Shown here one piece after another: positions 1-6,584 of a DNA stretch of 10,426 bases (positions are counted from its first letter, which is position 1; every line of letters starts with the position of its first letter). Origin of the DNA: an uncultured Oxalobacteraceae bacterium (GTDB taxonomy: Bacteria > Pseudomonadota > Gammaproteobacteria > Burkholderiales > Burkholderiaceae). Location of the stretch: NCBI GenBank assembly GCA_946479255.1, contig CAMLFK010000176.1, positions 1-10,426 of the forward strand, read 5' to 3'. The translations under genes were made by a program, and so were the position numbers. The notes under the pieces were generated by a model that was not told where the DNA came from, did not search any database, and worked only from the letters and a program-made list of their open reading frames with translations.

Positions 1-716
1 ACGCCGATCTTGGGGAACCACTGCGCCACCAGGTGGAAGCTGTCGGCATGGCCGGTGCGCGCGTACAGGCGCGGCAGCTGGGTGATGAAGTCGATGTCGA
101 TGCTGGTGCTGGCACCGGCTTCCACCGCGGCCGGCAGGTCCAGGCGCACCACGGTGTGGTCGGTTTCCGGCCCGCCGTCCGGCTGCACGAAGGCCCAGTT
201 GACCTTGGCGCCGCCCTGCATCACGCGCGACATGGCGATGTGGCCCCATTGCTCGCCCGGCTTGGCGCCATCGACCGGCAAGGCGTGGCCGGCGCGCCGC
301 TCTTCCGTATAAAAGGTGCTGGCGCCGCTCTCGAAGGCGTTCATGTACAGGTGCAGGTAGACCTGGCGCACCTGCTCCTGCGAGCGGTTGCGCCAGGTGA
401 GCTTCTGCTTGCCCGTGACGGTGTGGCGCAGCGGGTCGAGCGTGGCCTCGATCTGGTAATTCGCGACCCGGTCCGACAGCGTGGCTTCGCTGCCGGTACG
501 CGGCCCGCCCCAGGCGTTGGGCGCGCTCGGCACCGTCACCGCCGCCGCGTGCGCGAACGGGATGCCGCTGTCGAACTTGGGCGCCGGGATCGGATAGACC
601 CGCACGTCGTTTTCGAGAAAGCCTGTGGATTGCGCCAGCAGGCGCGCGCCGGCCAGCAGCAGGGCGGCGATGGTGATGCCCATGATTGTTTTATGTCGGC
701 TGAAACCCACTGGCAT
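1..716 (-). CDS. M1-family metallopeptidase, N-terminal part (gene continues past left edge)
   Basis: The minus strand is open from an ATG at 716 to the window edge and gives 238 residues. A hydrophobic stretch at about residues 11-28 looks like a signal peptide or membrane anchor. From about residue 85 the reading RVANYQIEATLDP, then TGKQKLTWRN and VYLHLYMNAFES, matches the start of the beta-sandwich N-terminal domain of M1 (aminopeptidase N-type) enzymes. The zinc-binding HEXXH motif would lie several hundred residues further on, outside the window, so catalytic competence cannot be judged. The start is supported by GGGAG (minus strand, 728-724) 7 nt before the ATG and by the hydrophobic segment beginning soon after it. 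The gene diverges from the B12-uptake genes. It probably acts in the envelope as a peptidase; the substrate is unknown. The family call is fairly secure, the exact role is not. Confidence 0.8.
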   Translation of the reverse strand, partial: MPVGFSRHKTIMGITIAALLLAGARLLAQSTGFLENDVRVYPIPAPKFDSGIPFAHAAAVTVPSAPNAWGGPRTGSEATLSDRVANYQIEATLDPLRHTVTGKQKLTWRNRSQEQVRQVYLHLYMNAFESGASTFYTEERRAGHALPVDGAKPGEQWGHIAMSRVMQGGAKVNWAFVQPDGGPETDHTVVRLDLPAAVEAGASTSIDIDFITQLPRLYARTGHADSFHLVAQWFPKIG

Positions 717-820
717 GCACAAACTCCCGGGAGAAGAAGGCCGCGGCGCGGCAGCTCGTACTATATCGACAACAGCTCGATGGCGCCACGGCTTTGCGAA
801 CGCGGCCATGCATGTCGGTT

Positions 821-826
821 TATAAT
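821..826 (+). promoter_or_regulatory. -10 box of the riboswitch/btuB promoter
   Basis: A perfect TATAAT stands 7 bases before the first base of the riboswitch P1 helix, so transcription starting about 6-7 nt downstream (about 832-833) would begin at the aptamer. That agreement is the main support. No good -35 hexamer is seen at 16-18 nt spacing; TTGCGA at 794-799 is 21 nt away and too far. Confidence 0.65.
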
Positions 827-832
827 GTCCCC

Positions 833-1036
833 GCTTTTGGTGCCCTTTTGCGCAGTCGCGCAAGAAGCCCGCGCAGATGCGCAGGTAGTGTTAAACGGGA
901 AACACGTCAGTGTGCTGCCCCCGCAACGGTAATCAAGCGCCGCCTTATTGTGCGGCAGGCCGTCCCAGATACCACTGTGCAGAATGCATAGGAAGGTGGG
1001 CCGGTTTTGCTTGTCAGCCCGGATACCGGCCAAAGC
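833..1036 (+). promoter_or_regulatory. Cobalamin (B12) riboswitch aptamer
   Basis: Conserved aptamer blocks occur in the right order: GGTGCCC near 839, AAACGGGAAACACG near 893, GTGCTGCCCCCGCAACGG near 911-928, CCACTG near 972, AGGAAGGTGGG near 990, and the B12 box AGCCCGGATACCGGCC at 1016-1031. GCTTTTGG (833-840) can pair with CCAAAGC (1030-1036) to close the P1 helix, which sets the boundaries. In the known family, adenosylcobalamin or a related corrinoid binds and reduces expression of the downstream gene. Here the next genes are a TonB receptor and a BtuF-like protein, as expected for a B12 uptake unit. Confidence 0.95.
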
Positions 1037-1040
1037 AGGT

Positions 1041-1101
1041 GGAAATGCCGCTCACGGCGTGCTTTCCGTTGAACCGGAACCTGCGGGGACGCAGGGCCGG
1101 T
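1041..1101 (+). promoter_or_regulatory. Two hairpins between riboswitch and btuB start (likely expression platform)
   Basis: Hairpin A pairs GGAAA (1041-1045) and GCCG (1047-1050) with CGGC (1055-1058) and TTTCC (1063-1067). Hairpin B pairs ACCGG (1073-1077) and CCTGCG (1080-1085), capped by a GGGA loop, with CGCAGG (1090-1095) and CCGGT (1097-1101). No T-run follows either, so neither looks like an intrinsic terminator. The btuB start codon is 23 nt beyond hairpin B and is preceded only by a purine-rich AAAAAAGAAAAC stretch. Control of translation or of Rho-dependent termination is therefore more likely than intrinsic termination. Which structure competes with the aptamer was not modelled. 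Confidence 0.5.
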
Positions 1102-1124
1102 ACATTCACGCGAAAAAAGAAAAC

Positions 1125-3086
1125 ATGAACTCACCAGCAGTACCGCGCCGCGCACCGGCCTTGAGCCCGCTTGCACTGGCCTGCGCCATCTCCTTCTGCG
1201 GCTACGCCCAGGCCGCCCAGACCATGCCCGAAGTCGTCGTCACCGGCTCGCGCTTCGACAGCGACCCGGCCATGCAGCCGATCGGCGCCACCGTCATTAG
1301 TGCCGACGAGATCCGCCGCGCCGGCGTCAACGACGTCAACCAGGCCATCCGCAAGCTGGGCGGCGTGTACGGCCGCCAGAGCCTGGACGCCTCGCCCGAT
1401 TTCGCACTCGACCTGCGCGGCTTCGGCACCAATAGTGGCCAAAACATCGTGATCATGGTCGACGGCGTGCGCATGTCCGAAAACGATCTTGGCGCCACCG
1501 TCCTGTCGACCATCCCGGTCGACATCATCGAGCACATCACCATCACACGCGGCGGTGCCAGCGTGCTGTTCGGCGAAGGCGCGACCGGCGGCGTGATCCA
1601 GATCGTCACCAAGCGCGCCGCCAAGAACGCCGCGCGCGGCAGCCTCAGTGCCGAAGTGGGCCAGTTCGATCAGCGCGACCTGCGTGCCTCCGCCAGCCGC
1701 GCCTGGGACAACTTCGCCATCGACGCCGCCGTCAACAAGCAAAAGACCGACAACTACCGCGACAACAACGCCTACGACCTCGACTCGGCCAACCTCGGCG
1801 GCCAGTGGAGCTATGCCGGCGGGCGCATCGGCGCCCGGGTTGAACGCGCGGTGTCGGAATCGCGCTTGCCTGGCTACTTGTCGCTGGCCCAGTTCAAGGC
1901 CAATCCGCGTCAGACATTTACAGCGCAAAACAACGCCGCACTGGAAGCGAACCGCAGCAGCGCTTTCATCGAACACCGTATCGGCGGGCTCGATCTGGCC
2001 GCCGAACTGTCGCGCCGTACCAAGCGGGTGCAGTCGGACTACTACGATTTCGGCTATAGCAGCACGGTGTACGACAGCAGCAGCACCCAGTTCTCGCCCC
2101 GCCTGCGCTACCTGAGCCGGCACGACGGCCTGCTGAACGAGCTGGTGGCCGGCATCGACCTGGCCCGCTGGGAGCGCGACATCATATCGACCTACTCGCT
2201 GGCCGATGCGCGCCAGAAGTCCAAGGCCGTCTACCTGCGCGACGAAATCAAGTGGAATGCCCCGCATAACGCCCGCCTGGCGCTGGGCGCACGGCGGGAG
2301 AGCTTCGACAAGGACTTCGTCGACAGCCAGGCCGGCCTCAAGCCCGAACACAGCGAGCAGTCCGAGAATGCCTGGGAACTGCAAGGCAGTATCGACGCCG
2401 CGCCGCTGGTCAAGCTGTTCGCCAAGGCCGGCCGCAGCTACCGCGTGCCGAACGCCGACGAAAACGGCTATCGCCTGTCGAACGGCGTATTGCAAATCCA
2501 GACCTCGCGCGACCTGGAAGCCGGCGTGACGCTTGGCGACAGTGCCCGCCGGCTCACGGCGCGCGCCTTCCGCCACCAGCTCACCAACGAGATTTTCTTC
2601 GACCTGACGGCCAACGGCGGCTGGGGCGCCAACACCAATCTCGACCCGACCGAGCGCAAAGGCATCGAGCTCCATCTGGACGCGGCTATTCGCCCCGACT
2701 GGCGCGCCAGCGCGCACTACCAGCACGTCAAGGCGCGCTTCACCGATGGCCCGAACGCCGGCCGGGAGATGGTGCTGGTACCGCGCAATAGCTTCAGCGC
2801 GCGCCTGTCCTGGGTGCCAAGCAATGGCCACAGCTTTGATCTGGGCGTCGAACGGGTCTCCACCCAACGTTATGGCAACGACTTCACCAACAGCTGCGCC
2901 GCCCGCGTGCCGTCCTACCATACGGTCGACGCCCGCTATGCGCGCAAGCTGGGCGCCTGGGAGTTTGCCGTGTCGGGCCTGAACCTGGCCGACAAACACT
3001 ATTTCAACCAGACGTTCTCCTGCCAGGGCGGCATCTACCCGAACGATGGCCGCCAGCTGAAGGCGTCCGTGCGCTACGACTTTTAA
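1125..3086 (+). CDS. btuB: TonB-dependent outer-membrane receptor, BtuB-like (cobalamin uptake)
   Basis: A 653-residue outer-membrane receptor that should import vitamin B12 or related corrinoids using TonB energy. The signal peptide spans about residues 1-30 (cleavage after AQA). The TonB box region MPEVVVTGSR is at 34-43. The plug domain runs to about 165 and contains DLRGFGTNSGQNIVIMVDG and TRGGASVLFGEGATGGVIQI. The rest is a beta-barrel ending in the terminal aromatic VRYDF typical of barrel proteins. Size is close to E. coli BtuB (614). The ATG at 1125 is chosen because it is followed directly by the signal peptide; the frame stays open upstream to 948, but that would translate the riboswitch. 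The cobalamin riboswitch upstream is the main reason to assign the substrate. The next gene starts 3 nt after the stop. The receptor family is certain; B12 as substrate is a strong inference. Confidence 0.9.
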   Translation: MNSPAVPRRAPALSPLALACAISFCGYAQAAQTMPEVVVTGSRFDSDPAMQPIGATVISADEIRRAGVNDVNQAIRKLGGVYGRQSLDASPDFALDLRGFGTNSGQNIVIMVDGVRMSENDLGATVLSTIPVDIIEHITITRGGASVLFGEGATGGVIQIVTKRAAKNAARGSLSAEVGQFDQRDLRASASRAWDNFAIDAAVNKQKTDNYRDNNAYDLDSANLGGQWSYAGGRIGARVERAVSESRLPGYLSLAQFKANPRQTFTAQNNAALEANRSSAFIEHRIGGLDLAAELSRRTKRVQSDYYDFGYSSTVYDSSSTQFSPRLRYLSRHDGLLNELVAGIDLARWERDIISTYSLADARQKSKAVYLRDEIKWNAPHNARLALGARRESFDKDFVDSQAGLKPEHSEQSENAWELQGSIDAAPLVKLFAKAGRSYRVPNADENGYRLSNGVLQIQTSRDLEAGVTLGDSARRLTARAFRHQLTNEIFFDLTANGGWGANTNLDPTERKGIELHLDAAIRPDWRASAHYQHVKARFTDGPNAGREMVLVPRNSFSARLSWVPSNGHSFDLGVERVSTQRYGNDFTNSCAARVPSYHTVDARYARKLGAWEFAVSGLNLADKHYFNQTFSCQGGIYPNDGRQLKASVRYDF

Positions 3087-3089
3087 GCC

Positions 3090-3968
3090 ATGCGCCGCCA
3101 CGTCCTCACCCTCGCGTTGGCGCTGGCCGCTGCGCCGTCGCAGGCGCTTGTCAGCGTGGTCGACGACAGCGGGCGCACGGTCGTCCTGGCCCAGCCGGCG
3201 CGGCGGGTGGTGGCCATGTCGCCGCACGCCACCGAGTTGCTGTTTGCGGCCGGCGCCGGCGCGCGCGTGGTGGGCGTAGTGAAGTACAGCGATTTTCCGG
3301 CGGCAGCCAACAAGCTGCCGCAGGTCGGCGACAGCAACCAGATCGATATCGAGCAGGTGATCGCCTTGAAGCCGGACTTGCTGGTAGTCTGGCAGAGCGG
3401 GAACACGGCGCGCCAGCTGGAGCAGCTGCGCCAGCTCGGCATTCCCATGTTTTACAGCGAGCCGCAGCAGCTCGACCAGGTCGCGGCCGACCTCGACAAG
3501 CTGGGCCAGCTGATGGGCACGCAGCTTGAAGCGGGCAGGGCGGCCACGCGCTACCGGGCCGCCATCGCCACCCTCAAGGCGCGCTACGCAGCCCGGCCGC
3601 GGGTCTTGGTGTTCTACCAGGTCTGGGCCAAACCGCTGTTTACCCTGGGCGGCAAGCAGATCGTCAACGACGTCATCACGTTGTGCGGCGGCGTCAACGT
3701 GTTCGCCGCGTCGGCGGTCAAGGCGCCGCAGGTGGGGCTCGAAGCGGTGCTGGCGCACAATCCGGAAGCGGTGTTCGCCGGCCAGCGCTACGACCCGTCC
3801 GATCCGGGCGTGACGATGTGGCAAGACTATCCCGGCTTGCTGGCGCGCCAGCGTGGCAACTTGTTCACCGTGCAGGCCGAACGGCTGTCGCGGCCGGGGC
3901 CGCGCCTGGCCGAAGGCGCGGCCGAGCTGTGCGAAAAACTCGAACTGGCGCGTCAACGGCGGCCCTAG
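3090..3968 (+). CDS. btuF: Periplasmic cobalamin-binding protein, BtuF-like
   Basis: A 292-residue periplasmic binding protein of the helical-backbone (cluster A-II, Fe/B12-type) family. The signal peptide is about residues 1-19 (cleavage after SQA). Typical landmarks are ARRVVAMSPHATELLFAAGAG (38-58), VVGVVKYSDFP (60-70), LPQVGDSNQIDIEQVIALKPDLLV (76-99) and the C-terminal FTVQAERLSRPGPRL (259-273). The gene starts 3 nt after btuB stops and has no clear ribosome-binding site, so translation is probably coupled to btuB. The riboswitch would control both. In the known pathway BtuF hands cobalamin to the BtuC2D2 ABC transporter. No permease or ATPase follows; the next gene is dsbA after 112 nt. 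Related proteins bind haem or ferric siderophores, but the riboswitch context favours cobalamin. Confidence 0.87.
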   Translation: MRRHVLTLALALAAAPSQALVSVVDDSGRTVVLAQPARRVVAMSPHATELLFAAGAGARVVGVVKYSDFPAAANKLPQVGDSNQIDIEQVIALKPDLLVVWQSGNTARQLEQLRQLGIPMFYSEPQQLDQVAADLDKLGQLMGTQLEAGRAATRYRAAIATLKARYAARPRVLVFYQVWAKPLFTLGGKQIVNDVITLCGGVNVFAASAVKAPQVGLEAVLAHNPEAVFAGQRYDPSDPGVTMWQDYPGLLARQRGNLFTVQAERLSRPGPRLAEGAAELCEKLELARQRRP

Positions 3969-4080
3969 CCCTGCGTTAATGTGGCATGGATTTAAATAAT
4001 GCGCCCGGCGGCTCAGTGTTGCTTAAGGAAAAAGTGGTAATCTGCCGGTCGTTGACTCAACTCATTCAAGAAGGATAACT

Positions 4081-4767
4081 ATGCGTTCACTGCGTTTTGC
4101 TCTCGCCGCTGTCAGCCTGATCGCCGGCACCGCCCTTGCCTCGCCGGCCGCCCCCCAGAACGGCGCCGAATATACGACGCTGAGTGTGGCGCAGCCGGTC
4201 CAGCCGGTTGGCAAGAAGATCGAAGTGGTCGAATTCTTTATGTACCACTGCCCAGCCTGTAACAGGTTGGAACCAACGATCGCCGAATGGGTCAAAAAGC
4301 AGGGCAATAACATCAACTTCCGGCGCATGCACATGCCTTCCACCGGCCCGGCCGATCCTGAAGCGCATCTGTACCTGACGCTCGAAGCCATGGGCAAGGC
4401 CGACGAATACCAGCCGAAGGTATTCCGTGCATTCCACGTCGAGCGCCAGCGCCTCATCAAGGATGATGTGATTCTCGACTGGGTCGGCAAGAACGGCCTG
4501 GACAAGGCAAAGTTCCTGGAAACCTGGAATTCCTTCGGCATACTGTCTAAACTGAAGCGCATGCCGAATCTCGTGACTGCCTACCAGGTCAATTCGGTTC
4601 CGTCGATCATCGTCGATGGCCGTTACCTGACGTCGCCATCGGCGGTTGCCGAAGCCAACAAGAACCTCGCCGACACCGCCATCCTGGGCGCCACGATGCA
4701 AACGCTCGATGCCCTGGTTGCCAAGGTGCAGAAGGAAAAGGGCGCTGCCCCAGTACCAGCGAAATGA
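4081..4767 (+). CDS. dsbA: Thiol:disulfide interchange protein DsbA
   Basis: A 228-residue periplasmic oxidase that introduces disulfide bonds into exported proteins. It has a signal peptide (about 1-20, ending GTALA), a thioredoxin-fold strand KIEVVEFFMYHCPAC with active-site Cys57 and Cys60, an inserted helical domain in the middle, and the cis-proline loop NSVPSIIVDGRYLTSP with Pro174. The active-site dipeptide is Pro-Ala (CPAC) rather than the usual Pro-His of E. coli DsbA, which may shift redox strength. AAGGA at 4071-4075 sits 5 nt before the ATG. In the 112-nt gap after btuF, an AT-rich patch (3991-4000) and a short palindrome GTTGACTCAAC (4051-4061) are visible, but no convincing promoter. 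The stop codon overlaps an ATG (ATGA, 4764-4767) at the odd junction to the next gene. DsbB, the usual re-oxidising partner, is not in the window. Confidence 0.93.
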   Translation: MRSLRFALAAVSLIAGTALASPAAPQNGAEYTTLSVAQPVQPVGKKIEVVEFFMYHCPACNRLEPTIAEWVKKQGNNINFRRMHMPSTGPADPEAHLYLTLEAMGKADEYQPKVFRAFHVERQRLIKDDVILDWVGKNGLDKAKFLETWNSFGILSKLKRMPNLVTAYQVNSVPSIIVDGRYLTSPSAVAEANKNLADTAILGATMQTLDALVAKVQKEKGAAPVPAK

Positions 4768-4791
4768 ACGATTTCGAAATATGAACGATTT
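4764..4791 (+). repeat. Tandem ATGAACGATTT repeat at dsbA/next-gene junction, with six-codon mini-ORF
   Basis: ATGAACGATTT occurs at 4764-4774 and again at 4781-4791, a 17-nt period. The first ATG overlaps the dsbA stop (ATGA, 4764-4767). It opens a six-codon frame, MNDFEI, whose TGA stop (4782-4784) in turn overlaps the ATG (4781) of the next gene. No Shine-Dalgarno sequence precedes either ATG. The arrangement could be a duplication remnant or a translational-coupling relay. Confidence 0.6.
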
Positions 4792-5107
4792 AGAGAAGAG
4801 GCACCTCAAGATGTACGACCGGTCCATGCCGGTCGATGAGGATTTGTACGAGATCAGCTATGTGAACCACGTCGCCTGGGCACTGGTGGTGGTGCTGGCC
4901 GGTGCCTTGATCTGGATGAGCATCGCCCTGATCAACGCTGAAAACCAGCGTTATGCGCTGTTGAACAGGCAATGCCAGGACCCGGTGTTTAAAGACGAGA
5001 TCGACAAGGCCTGCCTGTCACTGGTCAATTCGCGCGATCACTGGTGGGAACACCTGTGGTACGGGGTGACCCACCTGCAGGCCGAAAGGCCCAAGCTGCC
5101 GCACTAA
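4781..5107 (+). CDS. Small single-pass membrane protein downstream of dsbA, function unknown
   Basis: A 108-residue protein that I do not recognise. A basic N-terminus (EKRHLKMYDR, residues 5-14) precedes one membrane helix at about 31-53 (start VAWALVVVLAGALIWMSIAL). A soluble tail of about 55 residues follows, with Cys65 and Cys78 and a Trp-rich stretch DHWWEHLWYGV (86-96). By the positive-inside rule the tail should face the periplasm, so the cysteine pair could be oxidised by DsbA encoded just upstream. The ATG at 4781 is chosen because it repeats the dsbA-overlapping start and leaves a 13-nt gap after dsbA. No Shine-Dalgarno is present, so translational coupling to dsbA is likely. Its stop TAA (5105-5107) overlaps the stop of the convergent kinase gene. 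The coding call is good; function is open. Confidence 0.75.
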   Translation: MNDLEKRHLKMYDRSMPVDEDLYEISYVNHVAWALVVVLAGALIWMSIALINAENQRYALLNRQCQDPVFKDEIDKACLSLVNSRDHWWEHLWYGVTHLQAERPKLPH

Positions 5108-6408
5108 GCTTGTGAAGCGGGCAGCACGATCGTCATGCTGGCCCCGCCCAGCGGCGAGCTGCCCACATTGATGCTGCCGCCGTGCAGCGCCACCGCCTTA
5201 AAAACAATCGACAGACCCAGCCCGAACCCGCCACTGGCGCGGTCGCGGCTGCGGTCGAGCCGGTAAAACGGTTCGAAAATCCGTTCTCGCTCGGCTTCCG
5301 GGATGCCCGGGCCATCATCCTCCACACTGATTTCCACACTGCCATCGGCCAGGCGGCGCGCGTTCACCGCGATTCGATGGTCGGCGTATTTCAGGGCGTT
5401 ACGCAGCAGGTTGCCGACAGCGCGCAGCAGCAGGCGCCGGTCGCCGCTCACAGTACCCAGGCCGGCGCCCAGCTGATGCTCCACTGGCCGGCCCAGGCCG
5501 GCCATGCATTCTTGCAGGGCGGCGCCCAGGTCGAATTGGCTGGTATCGAGCGCCAGGGCGCTGTCGAGCCGGATCATGCCCAGCAGTTCGCTGACCAGGG
5601 CATTAAGCTCCGCCACATCGCCCTCCATGGCGGCGATGCGCGCCTCGATGGCCGGGTCGGCCGCCTTGGCGCGCAGCAGTTCCAGCGCGAATTCCAGCCG
5701 GGCGATCGGGGTGCGCAACTCATGCGACACCGAATGCATCAGGTTCTTTTGCGCATCGAGCAGGCGTTCGATGCGTTCGGCCATGTCGTTCATGCGCTCG
5801 GCCAGGGGGTAGATGCTGGCGCTGGGTTTGAGGTGCGCCCGTGCCGCCAGCTGGCCTTCGCCCACCTGGCGCGCCACGCTTGATAATTGCTGCAGGCCCT
5901 GCCAATGGGCACGCGACCACAGCGCAATCGGAATCAGCAGGGCCAGCGCCACGATCACGTAGCGCACCGCCTCCATCTGCAAGGCCAGGCCGATATCGAT
6001 CGGCAGCTCGCGCGCATGGATCACCTCATCCTCGCTGCCGATGTAACTGTTGCCAGTCAGGTCGACCCGGCGGAAAAATGCCTTGTTGCGCGGATCGAGC
6101 ACCACCTCGCCGCGCACCAGCGCCGCCTGGTCGCGCCCGGACAGGGCGGCCCGGGCCTGCGCCAGCGGCACCAGGTCCAGACGCACTTTCGACACTTCGC
6201 GCACCTTGTTCAGGCGCACCAGCCACTCATCGGCCGGCGCCTTGTCGACGTACTGCTCCAGCAGGAAGATCTGCGCCGCGGCCTGGCGCCGCGCGATCTC
6301 GTCGAGCGGATCGCCGAACAGGCGGCTGATCGCGAAATAGATGGCGAAAGTCGCCACCGTGATCGACAGCATGACCAGCAGGAAGAAGCGGAAGAAGAGG
6401 CGATTCAT
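5104..6408 (-). CDS. rstB: RstB-like sensor histidine kinase
   Basis: A 434-residue inner-membrane kinase, about the length of E. coli RstB (433). Membrane helices lie at about residues 5-27 and 147-165 and enclose a periplasmic sensor of about 120 residues. A HAMP-like linker follows (about 167-219). The H-box SVSHELRTP carries the phosphorylated His229, and the catalytic ATPase domain has the N-box GNLLRNALKYA (332-342), G1 DDGPGIP (364-370), IFEPFYRLD (377-385) and G2 GGFGLGLS (393-400). Phrases such as ALWSRAHWQGLQQL and the sequence around the F and G2 boxes resemble RstB as I remember it. The likely partner is the RstA-like regulator at 9024-9713, separated from it by three opposite-strand genes. 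There is no Shine-Dalgarno before the ATG, and a -10-like TACAAT lies only 8 nt upstream, so the mRNA may be nearly leaderless. The signal sensed is unknown. Confidence 0.88.
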   Translation of the reverse strand: MNRLFFRFFLLVMLSITVATFAIYFAISRLFGDPLDEIARRQAAAQIFLLEQYVDKAPADEWLVRLNKVREVSKVRLDLVPLAQARAALSGRDQAALVRGEVVLDPRNKAFFRRVDLTGNSYIGSEDEVIHARELPIDIGLALQMEAVRYVIVALALLIPIALWSRAHWQGLQQLSSVARQVGEGQLAARAHLKPSASIYPLAERMNDMAERIERLLDAQKNLMHSVSHELRTPIARLEFALELLRAKAADPAIEARIAAMEGDVAELNALVSELLGMIRLDSALALDTSQFDLGAALQECMAGLGRPVEHQLGAGLGTVSGDRRLLLRAVGNLLRNALKYADHRIAVNARRLADGSVEISVEDDGPGIPEAERERIFEPFYRLDRSRDRASGGFGLGLSIVFKAVALHGGSINVGSSPLGGASMTIVLPASQA

Positions 6409-6416
6409 GTGCCGTG

Positions 6417-6430
6417 ATTGTATAAGAGCA
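6417..6430 (-). promoter_or_regulatory. 14-base element shared with the response-regulator gene; probable -10 region of the kinase gene
   Basis: On the minus strand this reads TGCTCTTATACAAT and is identical to 9745-9732 upstream of the regulator gene. It contains TACAAT (5 of 6 to the sigma-70 -10). A transcript from here would start about 2-5 nt before the kinase ATG at 6408. No -35 hexamer is seen, so an activator may be needed. Confidence 0.5.
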
Positions 6431-6449
6431 TCGTCGCCAGCGGTGCATT

Positions 6450-6466
6450 ACAAATTCGCGACAAAT
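6450..6466. promoter_or_regulatory. Direct repeat ACAAAT with 11-nt period, possible response-regulator box
   Basis: ACAAAT occurs at 6450-6455 and 6461-6466, one helical turn apart, inside the divergent region between the kinase and lipoprotein genes and 20 nt from the kinase -10-like element. OmpR-family regulators commonly bind such tandem half-sites. ACAAAG/ACAGAA at 9779-9794 upstream of the regulator gene is loosely similar, with a 10-nt period. The binding role is inferred. Confidence 0.3.
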
Positions 6467-6534
6467 GGCCGACACTCCCGGGGGGACTGCCGGCGGCCTG
6501 TTGCGTAAGATGCATTCATCGAAGTTTTCCGTTT

Positions 6535-6570
6535 GCCCACGGCACGACAGGGTCGTGGGCTTTTTTTCTT
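6535..6570 (+). terminator. Intrinsic terminator in the lipoprotein leader
   Basis: GCCCACG (6535-6541) pairs with CGTGGGC (6554-6560) across a 12-nt loop, followed directly by seven T, then CTT. It points along the plus strand, where no gene lies upstream, and ends 14 nt before the lipoprotein ATG. It may be an attenuator for the lipoprotein gene or the end of a small RNA starting in 6431-6520. It is not a terminator for the kinase gene, which runs the other way. Confidence 0.7.
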
Positions 6571-6584
6571 CTAGAGGATGGATC

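Noticed and set aside
33..932. Plus-strand open frame across the left end into the riboswitch
   Set aside because: It lies antisense to a clear M1 peptidase N-terminal domain and then runs through the promoter and B12 aptamer. The product looks like nothing known.
948..1124. Upstream in-frame start for btuB at 948
   Set aside because: It would translate the aptamer and remove the signal peptide from the N-terminus; the ATG at 1125 starts directly at the signal sequence.
1131..3956. Very long open frame antisense to btuB and btuF
   Set aside because: It is a by-product of strong GC-biased codon use. The product is low-complexity Arg/Ala/Gln/Val-rich without domains, while the plus strand carries two recognisable full-length proteins with signal peptides.
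4019..4043. TTGCTT and TAATCT as a dsbA promoter
   Set aside because: The spacing is 13 nt, too short for sigma-70; no better pair was found in the gap.
5182..6417. Several plus-strand open frames across the kinase gene
   Set aside because: They are antisense to a kinase with all catalytic motifs intact and show Arg/Pro/Ala-rich low-complexity translations.
6465..6584. Upstream in-frame start for the lipoprotein at 6465
   Set aside because: It runs through an intrinsic terminator and buries the lipobox signal peptide; the ATG at 6585 has a good ribosome-binding site.
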